DNA of 64,000 nucleotides. Origin: Luscinia megarhynchos (taxonomy: Eukaryota; Chordata; Aves; Passeriformes; Turdidae). The number at the start of each line of letters is the position of its first letter. The first letter of the stretch is position 1. Both the position numbers and the translations under genes were made by a program. The DNA lies in assembly GCA_034336665.1 (NCBI GenBank), contig JAPFBE010000003.1, positions 39,964,360 to 40,028,359 of the forward strand. Reading direction: 5' to 3'. Below the pieces are notes generated by a model, which ran no database searches, was not told where the DNA came from, and worked only from the letters and a program-made list of their open reading frames with translations. Below, piece after piece: positions 39,190-53,755 of this stretch.

Positions 39190-40202
39190 GTCTTGTTCAA
39201 AGCATCTGACACTGTCCACTCAACATCCTCATCTCTAAATTGGAGAGACATGGACTTCACAGATTGGCCCCATGGCAAATAAGGAATTGGCTGGATGGTT
39301 GCACTAAAAGAGTTGCAGTCAATGGCTCAGTGTCCTAGTGGAGATCAATAAAGATTTGTGCTCTCAGGGGATCTGTTGGGAGACTCTTTTAACAGTACTG
39401 TTTGGGTAGAGTTTAACACCATTTTGGTGACCTGATACCAAGCTGTGCATTGAGGTCAACGCTGGAGGCAAAAGAGGGACCTAGACAGGCTTGGGAGATG
39501 TCTGTGTGAAACTCATGAAGTTCAAGGAGGCCAAAGTCCTTCACATGGGTCATGGCAATCCTGAGCACAAATGCAGACTGGGTGGCAAATGGACTGAGAG
39601 AAGCCCTGAGCATCCACAGACTTGGGATGCTGGTGGATGAGAAACTGGACATGACTTGTCAATGTGTGCTCACAGCCCAGAAAGCCAACAACAAAGAAAT
39701 GTGGCCACCAGGTCAAGGGAGGGGATTCTGTCCTTTCCTCAGCTCCTGTGAGACTCCACGTGGAGTGCTGCATCCAGCTCCAAGGCCCCCAAGATAAGAT
39801 GGACATGGAACTGCTGGAGTGAGCCCAGAGAGAGGCCATGAAGATGATCAGAGGGCTGGAGCACATCTCCTACGAAGACAGGCTGAGACAGCTGGGGCTG
39901 TTCAGCCTGGGAAAATAACTCCAGGGAGACTTTAGGGCAGCCTTCCACTACCTCAAGGGGGCCTCTGCAAGAAAGCTGGACAGGTTTTCTTTAAAAAAAA
40001 GGATTTAGTGACAGTACCAAGAAAGAGGGTAGGTGTAGATGAGGTATTAGGAAAAAGATTCTTTACTGTGAGGGTGGTGAGACAGTGGAACAGATTGCAC
40101 TTTCATCCCTGAAAGTGTTCAAGGGTCAGGCTGGATGGGGTAGGAGGACTGGAACTGGATGACATTTAACAACCCTTCCAAAACATCCTATGATTCTATG
40201 AT
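39190..40202 (+). mobile_element. CR1 LINE, 5'-truncated, 1 kb
   Basis: The text follows the C-terminal part of the CR1 reverse-transcriptase frame (ORF2). It begins with a counterpart of 'KAFDTVPHNIL' (about 39200), passes through a recognisable 'LGMLVDEKLDM' match (about 39625-39660) and an 'AQKAN' match (39678), then the counterparts of 'RGLEHISYEDRLRQLGLFSLG' (about 39850-39915). It ends with the CR1 3' UTR and the tail CCTATGATTCTATGAT at 40202. Stops and frameshifts break the frame throughout, so no protein is made. CR1 copies are normally truncated at the 5' end, as here. The upstream endonuclease and most of the RT palm are missing. Several small open frames on both strands between 39413 and 39948 are shadows of this element. 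Confidence 0.9.
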
Positions 40203-43200
40203 TTGCTAAAAGAAAATTGTATTAATTCAGTTTGCCAGAGGTTTACAGTCTCCTTGGCTACTCCTGAACAGAGAGCAATTGACAACGAAGTTAAGATGTA
40301 GGAAGGCTGACCTGGAGGAAAAGGAAAAGGTCCCTCAAATCAACAAACCAAACACAAGAAAAAAAATCCACACTAAAACAGCAAAGGCAGTATTCTTACT
40401 CCATCAATTTCTGAAATGTAACCAAAAAAAAATTTAAAAAATAGTAATTTAAGCCACACATTTGCGGGCTTCTCAAGAGGACTACCAGTGTGGGGAAAAA
40501 TGTAAAAATGCTGAAGCAACTGCCTGAAGTCAGTTACTGAGTTAACTATCTGTAATGACAGCACCTGGGTTTTCCCCCATACATAGCAAAAAAGCCAAAG
40601 AAAGTTAATTTTCTAAAGTTATTAACACCTTATTGATTTAAAAAAAAAACCAGCTTGGGTGTTCTAATAATAAAATTTTCAGTTAAAAAGTAAAGATCTT
40701 ATGCCTGCTAATAAGTGTAGGAATATGGACAAAAGGAATGTTTGAGCTGGCCATTAAAAATGAATCCTCAGTCTCTGAGAAGTGAAAGGTTCCCTCAAGA
40801 TTTCTATTACTGTTTCTCAGCAGGTCTACACATGCAGCAGCAATTTGGTGCTCACAAGCAAAAATACTGAAGGTTTAAGGTCAGTCTCTGCTGTCCTAGT
40901 AGGAGAGAGAAGATAAAGCACTGAACAGCAGCTATCTTCAGTTATCTGGGATTATACAAACCTGAAGGATTCCTTTTTATTTCAAACCCATGCTGGGCAA
41001 ATCGGGTTAGCTCTGAAATCAGAAGACTGTTACACACCTTTCAGCAGATACATCATTACAGCTGTCACTGCAATTGTTTCCTTCTATTTGCTTTAGAAAC
41101 CATAGGCAACTGTACAATTTTAGAAATTTCCTCTATTACAAAGAGATTCCTGTTTCTCTTCCCTCCATCTGATTTGAAGGACAATAGATAAACTCTCTTA
41201 TTCAAGCCAATATGCAACACTTTCACCTTTTCCTTTATCTTCAAATTTCTATTTTTACCCTTACCCTCAATTTCTAAAAAAATGTGCAGTAGGGTGACAC
41301 TTGTTTCCCTTAAAATATTTCCAAAGTCCCTAATTTTAATCCATAGTTTGAGCACACTGCTTCCAACTACATCTGTACATTTGGTATTTACTAAGTCAGT
41401 CTGTGAAGATGGACAGAGACATGTCAATTGATTTCTATCACTTCTTACATCCACGTGAGAAGGAACACAAAATGCCCTCTGGAAAGGCCATCCACTTACA
41501 CCTTCCTATCCCCTATACCCACCTTTGGCAGGATCAGTCCTGTTGCACCAGGATACTGATAAGGAGGGCTTGTACAAGAGCTTTTTGGACTTACCCTGCC
41601 AGTGTCCAAGTCATTATTTGACTCTCAGTGAGTCACTGCCCTGTGCCCGTCCATCTAATTCATTTTACATCTACTACTTGACCCCAGTGTAAACTTCTCT
41701 GCCTAAGGACTCACCCTGCCATTTCTCTCTGGAGAACTTTCTCCCTGGCTGACCCTCATGCAATGAAGCAAAGTGCAATCAAAGCCTTTAAACAGCATCC
41801 CCATCTTCCTTCAAATTCTTCATGAAAATACATCTTCTGCAAAACAAGACACCCTTGCACTACTGAGGCCACTGGTTACTCAGGACTACTCAGCACTACT
41901 GATTTACATGTGCATTCTTCCCAAATCACCCTCCTCAACCAGAAACTCTGTTGTCACCAGGCTTCCTGAAGCTACTGAGCAAATGCATTTTATTTACCTG
42001 TTGAATCCCTCCATAATCCTAAAATTGAAGCACTCTGGTTGGTTTAAACTTTATTTGTAAATACAGCCTACATGATTGTATAAACCTCTGGCTACTGCCA
42101 TGCACATTATTACAAATAGCTGTTGCAGCCTCCTGCTCCTGGGTTATAAAACTGATTTGTTTTTAAAGAGAAAATTATAGAATTTCTCAATTCTCTGAAT
42201 AAACTCAAAGGATTATCAGAGACTGAGAACATTGTGGTAAAGGTATTAGCAAACCATTCTAGTGTAGCCACCACCTTGACAATTTCCCTGCAACTTCAGT
42301 AATTCTTTTAAAGACTCCTTTTGGAGTTAAAATCATTTGCAGTGATCTTTCTTTTTACATGAAACAAAGAGCTAAGTACCAATTTAGCTCACTAAAGCTT
42401 AATCATTAAGGTGAGGTGACTAATTTAGCACTAAACCCACCTCCAAAGTGTCTTTTGCATCTCAGTTACCTAATCCTGAAGGGGCCTATCTTCCTCTGTT
42501 GACTAGAAGGGAAGTACAAGCAATTGCATCACTAATTCAGGTACTTGCACCAAGTGTGTGAAAGCAGGTGAGTATATGCTCATGCTTGTGTCATCAAACT
42601 TAAACCCAAAATCTATGTGCTTGATAAATAAGAGGCAATTAAAATCTCAGCATTAAACATTTTTTAAAAATGCTTTCATTTTAGAGGCTGTGTAATAGCT
42701 TCAGACCCTACTCTGTGATCATCAATTTACCACATTTTGGAGAAAAATATTAACTCTCAGTGCTTTTGCAAAGAAGTGTCATAGGATAATTTAAGACTGA
42801 GGATACATGCTGGAGACGTTCTGTCTCCACATCAGCAGAGCACAACCCGGTTCAGCAGGCTAAAGCTGATGAAGAATGGAATCTGTGAGAATTCTTGTTT
42901 TGAGTGTGAAGCTGAGCTCATTAAGACATGCCTGAAAAGTCACAGTTTCTAAGCAGAATTCTTGCCTGGGCTTGTCACTTGTTTACCATCAATCGAGCCC
43001 TTTGGCCCTTTTCTTTCTCTGTGTATTTCATTTTATCACACACAGGGAGTAGTCCCTGACCTCATTTGGACTACACTTTCCTCTCAATTGACTTTGAAGA
43101 AAAACTCTATCAGCATCAATAGGCAAATTCACTGGTATCCACCCAAGCATGACAAAAGGTAAGAGCTCATGTTCCCCTGCCCCAGCATTCATCAAAGCCA

Positions 43201-46200
43201 GAGAGACACACACAAAAGAAAGGGCACACTCCAATGACACACACCCAGTGATGGGAAACCTGCCACAGCAGCAGCCCAGTGCTTCTCAGTCACAGTACAT
43301 GGCAGTCTCACCGGCTGCTTAGCTAAACCCCTGGAAAGCTGCTGATTTGTTGTAATGCATATTTAACAGCCACAGTCACGTCACAAGAAACAAATTTTGT
43401 CCAGTTGGGCAGCTAGGTTGGTTATGCCTACCTTTTCTTTAATTGGCAATTAATTAATTTAAACACTATCAATATTCAAACACTTGCTTGATTTCAGGAG
43501 AGAAAAATACAAGTATATTAGATTATTTATATTTTTTAGTAAAAAACAGACTAGAAAGTAGAATATAGAAAGACTAGAAGAGAGAAATAATAGAATAAAA
43601 GGAGAAAGTGCAATGCAAGTGTTACTATTTTGGGGATTCTGCTTATCTGATTGAGGATTCAAAGAAGCTCCCTTTTTCATCTTTTCTTTTGCACTGTCAG
43701 TGGTGATAAAGGAATGAAGTGGGGAAAAAAGGGTCACCCTGCACTGTTGAGCACACCACTGACTTTATAGGAGAAAAAGGAAAAACTGTCACCTAAAATT
43801 GGGTGTCCTGCTCAGAAGCAAAGCCTCTGATCTGTGCCACCCTGCAGAACCAAAGAACAGACCTACTCCAATAACTCTGCAGAGCGCCGCTCATTAAAGG
43901 GAACTGTCTCAGAACAGCTGGAGAAAGAACAGAACAGTCACAGCAGCCCAGGCAGCGACAAAAAAAAAAAAAGCCACTTCTCTGTGACTTGCACAAGAAG
44001 ACATTTCTTCTCCCTCCCATTTCCAAAATTAGTAACTTTGTAGAAGAAAAAACAACAACTGGATAAAGGAGAAGATAGAACAGTGATGGAAGGTATGACA
44101 GGGAATCAAAAACTCAAGGCAAGGCATGAACTGAAGGATTAAACAGGAGGATTAGGCATTTCTGTGCCTGGTGGGCTTGTTCATCATTTGAATCTGCTAG
44201 AACACTTCTGGTATTTTTGGAGGGGCTGTGAGCTGGGCTACTCTTCAGCTGGTTCAGGTCCTTAATTAAGATGTGTGGCCTCAAAAGGTTTCATAGCAGC
44301 ATAGCACAGGGGAATGAATGAGCAGAAAATGCATTTTTTTGTAATTGGTACAGCTTTGAGACAGTATGTACTCTGTATGGAAAATGTTCTGTTTCTGCAG
44401 CTGACAAGGGCAATTTCAGACAAGAAACAGTGAGGATGTGGGTGCTAAATGGCAAAATGTTGATTCTGCAGACTCCAAGTTAAGCTGCTTCATAGCATGG
44501 CAATTTGAACTTCAGCTATTTAACACTGTTGCTAACACCTTGAAATTTTACATACTACAAAACCTGCAATTTTTGTTTCCTGCCATACCTTCAAATCAAT
44601 ATGCACCAAGGGAGTGCTCTGTAAAACTCAACTTTCTAACATCTCACCTGTGTGTCCCTCTGCAGCTCGTCTGCAGAAGTCACACAGACCAATTCCATCC
44701 AGGGATCCTGCCACAAGGCCACCTGTATTCCTAAATAGAACTGTATGTTCCTCAAGAATTAACCACCCACTACTATGTCCTTTCATTTCTTTTTACTTCA
44801 CATGCTTGACATGCCCAGCCAGCTCTGAGGATGCAGGGATGGTGGAGCAGGGAAGAGGCTGTGGAATTCCTTGGCATTGTCCTGGCAGGAGCCTTTCTAG
44901 GAAGCACGAACTCAAGCTACACCCTTGCATCCAGCCTTCTGTCATATGGCTGTCAGTGTACCTCACTGTAGGGACTGATGCACTGGGACTTCATGAATTT
45001 CAGAACTTTGATGTGGTACTTCTGAAAACTCATGAGATCTGCCACTTGGTCCTGTTGACTCCCTCACCACTGTAATTTTCAGTCCTAGTTTGTAACAAAG
45101 CACCAACTAGCAAATGCTGAGAGACATCATACTTTTATGGACTAAAATGTTATGCTTAACTTCATCCAGGAGAGCACCCAGCAGAAATGCCTTGAAAAGC
45201 ACTCAGCCCAGCTCCAAAAGCACGTCTGGAACAGCATGGTGCTGCATCCTTGTGAGTAACTAGAGATGAGGCCTGAGAGATCACCTGTGGTTTCTGCTCT
45301 CAAACTGGCAAATCATTTATTTCATAATTATCACCACTATCAGAATGCATGTCAGTGTTCAGATGAAGGGGACATAAAATGGTAAAAATTATGGAGAGTT
45401 AAGAACATTTTTCTAGTTCTGACAGGACAGACTTAGGTAGCTATTTTGTGTCATTGACATCACTCTCTTCTCAGTTTCACAGCCATATGAAGCAAAAGGA
45501 AAGGATGAGTGTTTGCTCCAAATTCATGGACAGATATAAAACTGAAAGCTTTAAGTAAGCCTGCAGCACCAGAGCTGACCATAAAAATCACACCTGGGGG
45601 ATGGTGTGCCCAAAGCTCTGCTGCTCCCAGTTATGGCAGTATCCTGACTCCATTATCAGCTACAACGTGCTGATAATGCATTTGAACCCACCCAAGGGAC
45701 TAACCCAGAGAATTCTCTAGTTTCTCACATTATCTTTCAACAGATGTCAATCTACACACCTGCCTGACCCACAGCTCCCATCTTCCAGGACATTTCCCAA
45801 CAATTCCATAGGGTTTTACACCAGTTTTATACCACTCAGGAAGATGGGACACTGCACAGCTCTAAACTGCACTTCACTGCACCAAATGATAAACATGTGC
45901 ATGTGTATTCCATATATTATAATTTTTCTAGATGCTTGAAAACCATATTGCTTGATCCCATGATTGCAAAAATCTCAAGTGTACACTTCAGCTATCTTTA
46001 TCTGTCTGTCACTGAGTTTTTTTGGGGTTAGTGTTTCTATAACACCATAGAAGTTGATGTGTAGGACCGGGTGCTCACACAAGCCTCAAGAACTGTTTTA
46101 TTCACTGATTGAGGAAATTGTACCTCATGTATGTCAGGACAGGGTCCTATCTGTGCTCCAGGTGGTAACTCCTAAATTCTCTGCCTCAGGAGAAGAAAGT

Positions 46201-49200
46201 AAATAATCCACCATCCTATGCTGCTCTTCAGTATGCAGAAAGCTGGTTGCTTACATAACCCTCAGTACCTGAGAAGCCCTTAATTTGTCCATCTAAGTAA
46301 CCTTTTATTCCCAGAGCATTCCTCACCCATCTCCCTCCAAGTGACAAAACAAGCTACAACTTGCTGCTGTGTTAGCAGCACACAAAAACCATGAGACATT
46401 TCCTGCACCATTTTTTGATCATAGGAAAAGATTTTTTGTCTCTTTTGGACTTAGCAATCATCCCAGGTACTAGGCTGACCCAAATCAGTAGCAGCAGCAA
46501 GACTATCTAAACTTATGCCTGACACAGCACTACTCAAACCAAGGGTGTAATTCTGAGTGATGCTCACTATGGCACAGCACAGTGCTGGTCAGCAAGTGGC
46601 TTGCAAATTGACCATAGGTCTGTAGATCAAATCAAACATTTTAATTATCTTGTATTTTGCATGAAATCATTACATCTCCTATAATCACCACTTGTAAAAT
46701 TACAGTGGGGATAGGGAACTTTATAACCATCCCTGAGGCAGCCAGGCATTTTATTCTGCCTCCTTGGCATCATTCATGTCTTACATTCCTATTAAGCAGC
46801 CAGGTCTGACACCTGTCTCTTTAACCCACTCCCACAGATAAGCACATACATCTGCATGTAAATGATTCACACTCCCCTCTCGTGAAGCCACACATCTCTG
46901 CACTCCAGTGAGAATAACTGCTTACACTATTGCAAATAATAAAATGTGTCACTCAGTCCTCGTAATAAAAGCTTAAACTCCAATGTGAGGTGACGTGGGT
47001 GTAAGTCAACATCAGCAATTTGGGCTCAAAGGCAGTTTAACGCTATTCAGAGGTTCGAAGATGAGTAAATCATCTCTTCTGGCTCCTACACTCTACCATC
47101 ATCCTGGTATTCAGACTTCTGCCCACAATAACCTATTACACACCACTCCAACCCCACAGGCATCATTCCTCTTTGTCTACTTTCTCCTCTTAATTTTGGC
47201 ACATAAATTACACTTGCTTTGGCTGACAGAGAAAAATGCAAAGCTGATGTGTAGAACGGTGTAAATAACTCATATATAATAGCTTTTAAAATGTTTACTT
47301 CTTCAGTCATCCTTACTGTTGGACACATGTAACCTCACAAAGGAGTTCAGTATTCCAGACATTTACAAGTGAACTCTTCTCCAACTGCAGTGTATCTGTA
47401 CTTCCATCCTTTAGCACAGTGAAGGTTTCTAACATGCATTAAGACAAGTGTTCTGCCCTCTGCCACAGATTTCCAGCCCTGAATAACTGAGCTCCAGAGG
47501 CACACATTTCTCCTAACAGTATCCTACCATGACATACTAATATAAGCAAGGGAGAAATACTGAGGAAACACAGATATTGTTTTAAATTGGGCTGGTATTA
47601 TTTAGTTAGAAAACAGTTTTTCTTCATATTCCTTCATTTTCATAGGATGGTATTATTTGTTTCTAGTTTTGAAAAATCTATTCATAGAATCATGATGCAT
47701 GACTTTCCCTTCTTCCACTAGAATGATATGTTCTTCAACTGAGCTCATACTGTATTTTATGGTCCACAACTGCTGCTAGGAATGTTCTTTCCCTTTCCCC
47801 AGGATCAAGCAAGCCTTCTCTACAGTGAATGCTTACAGCTGCAAAGAAACCAGAACTCCTACCCTCAAAGTGCTCCTAATTCTGGGTGCAAGAACAGTGA
47901 CATATTGTTCTTGTACCTTTGTGATGTCATTTTTTAAAGAAGAGAACTAGAGTAATCAAATCAAACTGGTAAATTTACTGAAACAACAAAAGGAAAGGAC
48001 ATTCAGAAAGATAGGTGAGTATCCCCTTACAGGGAGGAAGTGCCATACCAAAGCATCTCAAGTGTTATCCAACTACTACTTACACAGACCTTTTTGTGAA
48101 AACACTCTCATTGCCTGCAGTTTATCAGCCTTGCCCAACCTACCCAAAAGGTGATCTAAGGGCTCATATGCCATTTCCATGGGAGATGGGACATTAAAAT
48201 AAAATATATTCCAGCTCTTTGATTCCCATTGATTTTGTGGGTAATACAATAACCAGAATGAGATAGCTGAAACCAATAAAAACTGATTTATAGCATTAAA
48301 GGCATTCTTTATAGCACTTATTTATGGTACATTACATCTGAAATCCAATTTCACAGGCTGCTGTTTGAAACTTTCTGTTCAATCATAAATACACTACATA
48401 CAGCATAGCTCAGTGCCACAGAGTCAGATTACACAAATGCCTATGTTCCCAGAAAGAACTGTACTTCTGCTGTAAATGAGTTTGACAGCAATTTTTCCCA
48501 ACCAACTTCCAACCAAAAAGTTCCAGGCAGCACTCAATAAATTTAGAATATATGGTTACTCCTTTAGTCATAATAAACAACTATTTATTAACGTATTTCA
48601 GTTATTGAAAAGGCATTAACAGAAATCTCAGAAAACAATCTTGGCATATGTTACATGATAAACTACTGAGTACACTTAAGTGTTGTAGCAGGGACACTGT
48701 TTGAAAGGCACACACAAGCAGGCACGTGTTCCACTCTCATTTATGGGGATGGGACTGCAATAATCCTGCTTGTCTAATTTTCAGAGTGAAAAAAGGAGCC
48801 TCCTCAGTGTATCTCAAAGCTGCTCACTTAAAGGAGCATACCACATTCAGGTGTCACTTACCATAATCATTGTCAAGAAAAGGGCAAAAAATCAGATCTG
48901 ACTTTTACAGAGACACTGTCATTTGAATCTGGAGCAAGTTCTTATTTATCTGAAAAGACTTCTCCCTGAAAGTAAAATCACTGCAAACTATGTATGTCAG
49001 GCTTTACACAAATCTAAGTTGAAAGATGTTTTCTCTCTGTCTCTGATATGAAGGCAGACTTCGTGTGATGTTTCCTTTCGTGGTTATAAAAGATTATTTT
49101 TAAATATGTAACTACCTTGGCATGTTACAAAGCAGAGTACCTGTAGTGTTACTACTTAAAAAAATAAAGGGCAAAAAAAATATATATATTGTGCCATATG

Positions 49201-51185
49201 ATGTTTTGCTCCCCTAGAGACCCAACTCCACAGAGAAATAGAGCAAGACAAAATAGTATCTCCAAACATACAGGAGTACTTCTGACCTTTGGCTCCTCAG
49301 CTACAAAGCCACAGACTCCTGCAGGGAACAGAAAACATGTCAATATTGCAGAAGCAGACAGTGGCTGGAGACCTAGAGAGAGTAACAAAAAATGTCGACT
49401 TGGCATACATTTTGGGGGCAGGGTGGGGAGGATGGAAAAGGAGATCCCAAACCCCAGGTTACCAGCTGAGAGCAGACCTGACCTGACACATGCACTTTGC
49501 TGAAACTTCTACAGGAAGCACAGGGGAGGGAAGGATGCTTTCAGTGAGGAAACCTGAGACTGCAAAGCATTAACAACTTAATACCCAGACTTTCACCTCC
49601 AGAACACCAATTCAAATCCAATCCACGTCAGCAGTGACCCAAACTTATTAAATGGCCTGCACGTTGAAATGATCTGACAGACTTAATTGGTTTCTAGTGT
49701 ATAAGAAATAAAGCTGGCCACTACCTTTGACATCCATAACAAACTTTGCAATGGTTGAAGGCAGCAGATGAGAAACACTCCCCCAGAACCATCTCCCCCC
49801 TCCAGTGCATGCTGAGCACTCCCAGGAGAGATGTTCCCTCGCACCATGAGCAAAAGGAACCCACCTGGCATTAAGGCAACATAAAAAATACACCAATGAG
49901 AATTTGTCACTGTGTGGTATTTTTCCAAGGAGTAATTACTGAGTAACATGGATATTTATTTAATTTGGTTTTGTTTTGGGTGGTTTTGCCCCTGAAGGGA
50001 ACATTTGGCCACTAAAACCATGTATTGAGTGAGACTGCACAGCAGGCTGACATAATTATGGGCAACTATTTGACATCTTGCATTACTCTATATTATAACC
50101 CAGATCCTACAGCTGTAGCAGAGTGCACCTAAGGATAAAAAGGGGCAGAATGGAAAAGAACTGCAGATTCCTGGTCACAGGCAGAAAAACGTTCTGTTTT
50201 CCTTGACATCATTTAAAATTACTTGTACCTGAGAAAACACATAATTTTATACCATCTTAGAAGGCTTCTGGACCTAAAACACAGACTTTGGAGCCTTGTG
50301 GAAAATAACATTTACATACATTTCACTGAAATGAAAAAAAATCAGATCACTTATTGTGAGTTTTAACAAAATAAAATTAACTAGGCTTGATCACAAACCA
50401 TTTACATCCAATTGAGATTTCACTTCAAGACAAGACATATCTAAGTATTTATTTCCAATTTTAATGATGTCTCCAGACCAAAGCCCCTTCCATAGTCTTC
50501 CTGTATAAAATGAGTAGTAGTGTTACAGAAATTATTTTTTCAGTTTTTCAGCAATCCAGTGTTTTGCTTACAATGCAGTTTAATTTGTAAAAGAATTTAT
50601 GATGAGTCTGCTCAGCATATTAAATGCAGCATGCCAGCACTTTGATGACCTTTCCCATGGAAAAATGTCCCCACCCAATCCACAAAACAAAAAACCCTAA
50701 AAATTCTGTGATCTATCTCAAGGACAGATTAATAGGGGCAGTAAAATCTTGCAAATTAGAGAAAACATTTCAGTTAGTTGATCAATATTTAAAAGAGGCC
50801 CGAGGTCACTAGAAATATTTCACTTAAATAAATGTACAATATTAAACATATTATTGTATATAATGTATAAAGCTTAGAAAAGTACCTAGAATATTAATAT
50901 TTCTGAATTCTTCACTAAACCATTCTAATGGGAATAGAGTGAAATTTATATTGGATAGTTCACTGACAAGTCCCACTTTATGTAGAAGTTAAGATGATGG
51001 GATTAATTTGAAAATTAATTTAAACAATAAATCTATATTTTATGTTATAGATTGCAAACGTGTTCAGTTCCAGTAAAGTACACTCTTTGAAAAAGAATAT
51101 AGAAGTGCCAGAGGGATCCAAAATTACAATGATAATGGTAAAAGACATGAGAATATTATTTAAGCAGATAAATTACTAAAACTAT

Positions 51186-51258
51186 AAATTTAAATATATA
51201 TAATATATATAAAAATATATTTAACTATATATATAATGTAAAATATGTTATATTTTTA
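51186..51258. repeat. TA-rich low-complexity block
   Basis: Nearly pure A and T with TATATA runs that are self-complementary, inside a broader AT-rich zone (50800-51400). Confidence 0.75.
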
Positions 51259-52299
51259 TGCTTCTCCTATAAGACAAGATCAAATTCAAAGATAATATAT
51301 TGAAGACTAATTAAAGGAACTTTATAAAACAAGAATAAATACAATACATTTCCAGAAGATAAAGAGCAAGCTAGGCTGCTATAAACACAAAAATCTAATC
51401 CAAAACCACTATGGATTATGGCAACACCTCGAAATTACCCAAATGTCTTTTTGTAATTTTCTGTTAAATGAAATGGACAGCTCCTTATACATGCAGAAAG
51501 TGACAAATGTAATGCTGATGCAGCTGTAATGCTTCACATTGACACATAGTTTTTCTCTGGATACCTAAATAGTAAATTAATGGCATAAGAGACACCAAAG
51601 TTAACATCTCATGAAACTAGCTCTACCCACTTAACCAAAGAAAAGCAACAAAGGATTGCAAAATGCTGCAGCAGAAATTCAAACTCCACTGTTCTGCCCA
51701 TGGGACAGTTGGATGGGTGGACAACAGGGCACACTAAACCTCTTCAGCAAATCTTACATCTCCAAAAGAAGGGCAATTAAAAACCACAAGTCTTTTCCTT
51801 GTTTATCCTTTGTGTTCACTGTTATCAGGCTTCAGAAAATGTACTAAAAAAAGGCAAAAAATAAGAAATGGGAACATAATGTCTGGATAAGACCTCTTGA
51901 GTTCTCAGATTCAGTTTCCTTGAACAACAGCTACCTCTCCCATGCCCCTCTCATGAATGGATCATGATCTGTTTCAAAAACAGCCAAGAGGGCAATTAGA
52001 CATATAATAGCTGTACAGCCCAGGGGAGATGTCAAAGATATTCTGTATGTGAAGCCAGTATCTCTCACAAGAGAAGTTCAGAGATGAAGAGAAGAGGCAC
52101 ATTGCACATTTTACACTGAAGGATGGCAAATAAATCTCAGAGTACATTACCTAGAGTCCCACCTAACCTCAGATGTCAGAAGTCTTGTCAAGACTGCATC
52201 TCATTCTCTGTCCTACCAGTGGCTCTATTTTCTTTTGCATCCATGCTATCCAGCCCAGATTGGATGGAGCAAAATTATTCTTGGGGGGATTTTCAAAGC

Positions 52300-52920
52300 A
52301 CTTAAAATGGCTCTGCTGCAATCAACAAGAACAGGGCTTTGTAGAAGCAGCTGAGCAGGCACGTGAATGCCATGGCACAGGCAGCCATGTGGCCATGCAG
52401 GAGAGGGCCAAGGCTGCTCAGGCAGTGCCACAGAACTGCATGGAAGAGGAAGATGAACCATGTGCCTTTTTGTCCACAACACTGTCTGAGAGCAGATCCT
52501 ACAGTAAACTACCCAAACTCATACCTGCATCTGCCTCTAGGAATGTGATGCATAGCCCAGGAATGCCTCCCTCTGGAAAAGACAAGGGTGACTGCTGCAG
52601 TGACTATCATACAAACTAGATGCCTTAGAAATGGGACAAAAGGTGGAGAGATGGCCCAGGGCCAGCCATCAAACCATTGGGAGGAAAGTTTTTACATCTC
52701 TTATGACAGCTGGGAGCTGCACAGCCTCAAAATCCCCTGGGGCTGCAAGGAGGAAAGGGGCACGGACCCCAAAATAGCCCCACAGTGCCCTCCTGCTTCA
52801 CACCGAGACAGCTGGAGTCTGACAAGCCAGCACTGCCAAAAACCCAGCCCCAAAGCCAAACCTTTTCACTGCTATTTGGCTCCAGGGAAATCTAAAACAT
52901 ACCTTTTCCCCCAAGTTCTA
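52300..52920. other. GC-richer patch, unidentified
   Basis: The composition rises here relative to both flanks. Two plus-strand frames (52173-52619, 148 codons; 52588-52923, 111 codons) lie in it, rich in Ala, Ser, Pro and Gln but with no signal peptide, domain or clear splice borders. It may be an old unclassified repeat, a pseudogene remnant or a non-coding exon. I do not recognise it. Confidence 0.25.
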
Positions 52921-53576
52921 TGAGACAACAAAAATACTTTTGCTGATGTTTTCCCACTGGTATGTGGGGGAAAGTCTGAAAATCACAGTACTAAAAGTAC
53001 ACAGCACTCACAACCTGTGACAGTACTTCTGCCTCCCACAAAAAGACCCTTCTTGCATTAAAATAAAAGTACAGGGAAAGAAGAGATAATGCACCAAAAA
53101 GCAAATTAAAATAGTATCCTAAATGCTCCAGAGCAAACTATTTTTGATGCATATTATGCATTTTCCTAATTTTTCCTTTTCATTAAAATCTCAGTTCAGT
53201 GCTGTGCAATCTACTATAATTCAGGGACTGAAAAAATGTCAGTCTCAGCAAATCAGAGTTAAGATTTAATAGAATAAAGAACAATAAACAATTATAATTA
53301 TTAAAGCAAACTAGACTTTGTATTTCATTATCATTTATTTCACATCTAAAGACTTTATTATGTTTTATTTACTAATTCATAAGACTGAAAAATCTGTAAG
53401 GCACTTTAGATTATTGATGTGACTTCAGCTTTCCAGTGTGCTCAAACATATTTCTGGCCTCATAAAATCTAAAGCCTAGGGGCTCTGAATTTGTTCATGT
53501 AACTCCTATCCAGTTGTTAGAAAGAGGAAAGAAGGGAGACTCCCCAGATCAGCCACCATTATGCAACACAGTATCA

Positions 53577-53755
53577 TCACAGAACCATCACAGAATCAGA
53601 GAATGGTTTGGGCTGGAAGGGACTTTAAAGATCACCCAGTTTCAACCTCCCTGATATGGTCAAGGATATCTTCCACTAGAGCAGGTTCACAGGCTCAGAG
53701 CCCCCATCCAGCCTGGCCTTGAACATTTCCAGGGATGGAGCATCCACCTGTGAGA
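53577..53755 (-). repeat. CR1 LINE 3' end
   Basis: On the plus strand it starts with the inverted CR1 tail (TCACAGAACCATCACAGAAT), followed by GGTTTGGGCTGGAAGGGACT, a TTTCAACCTCCCTGATATGG block and CAGCCTGGCCTTGAACATTT. This is the reverse complement of the CR1 3' UTR and the end of the RT frame. It is well preserved and 5'-truncated. Confidence 0.9.

Larger units (their letters stand above)
40203..53576. other. Long non-coding stretch, no gene seen
   Basis: No exon with convincing splice borders, RNA gene or clear mobile element was found in these 13 kb. Noted here: a 129-codon Lys-rich minus frame at 41065-41454 and a 153-codon plus frame at 44614-45075, both without motifs. Also noted are a TA-rich block at 51186-51258 and a GC-richer patch at 52300-52920 (the latter two listed separately). 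Weakly diverged old repeats may be present that cannot be seen by eye. Confidence 0.55.

Noticed and set aside
39413..39948. Several open frames on both strands
   Set aside because: They lie within the truncated CR1 element. The sense-strand ones are broken reverse transcriptase and the others are shadows.
47683..47700. ATAGAATCAT-like word recalling an inverted CR1 tail
   Set aside because: Sequence beyond it does not continue with the CR1 3' UTR blocks, so a single short match is not enough.
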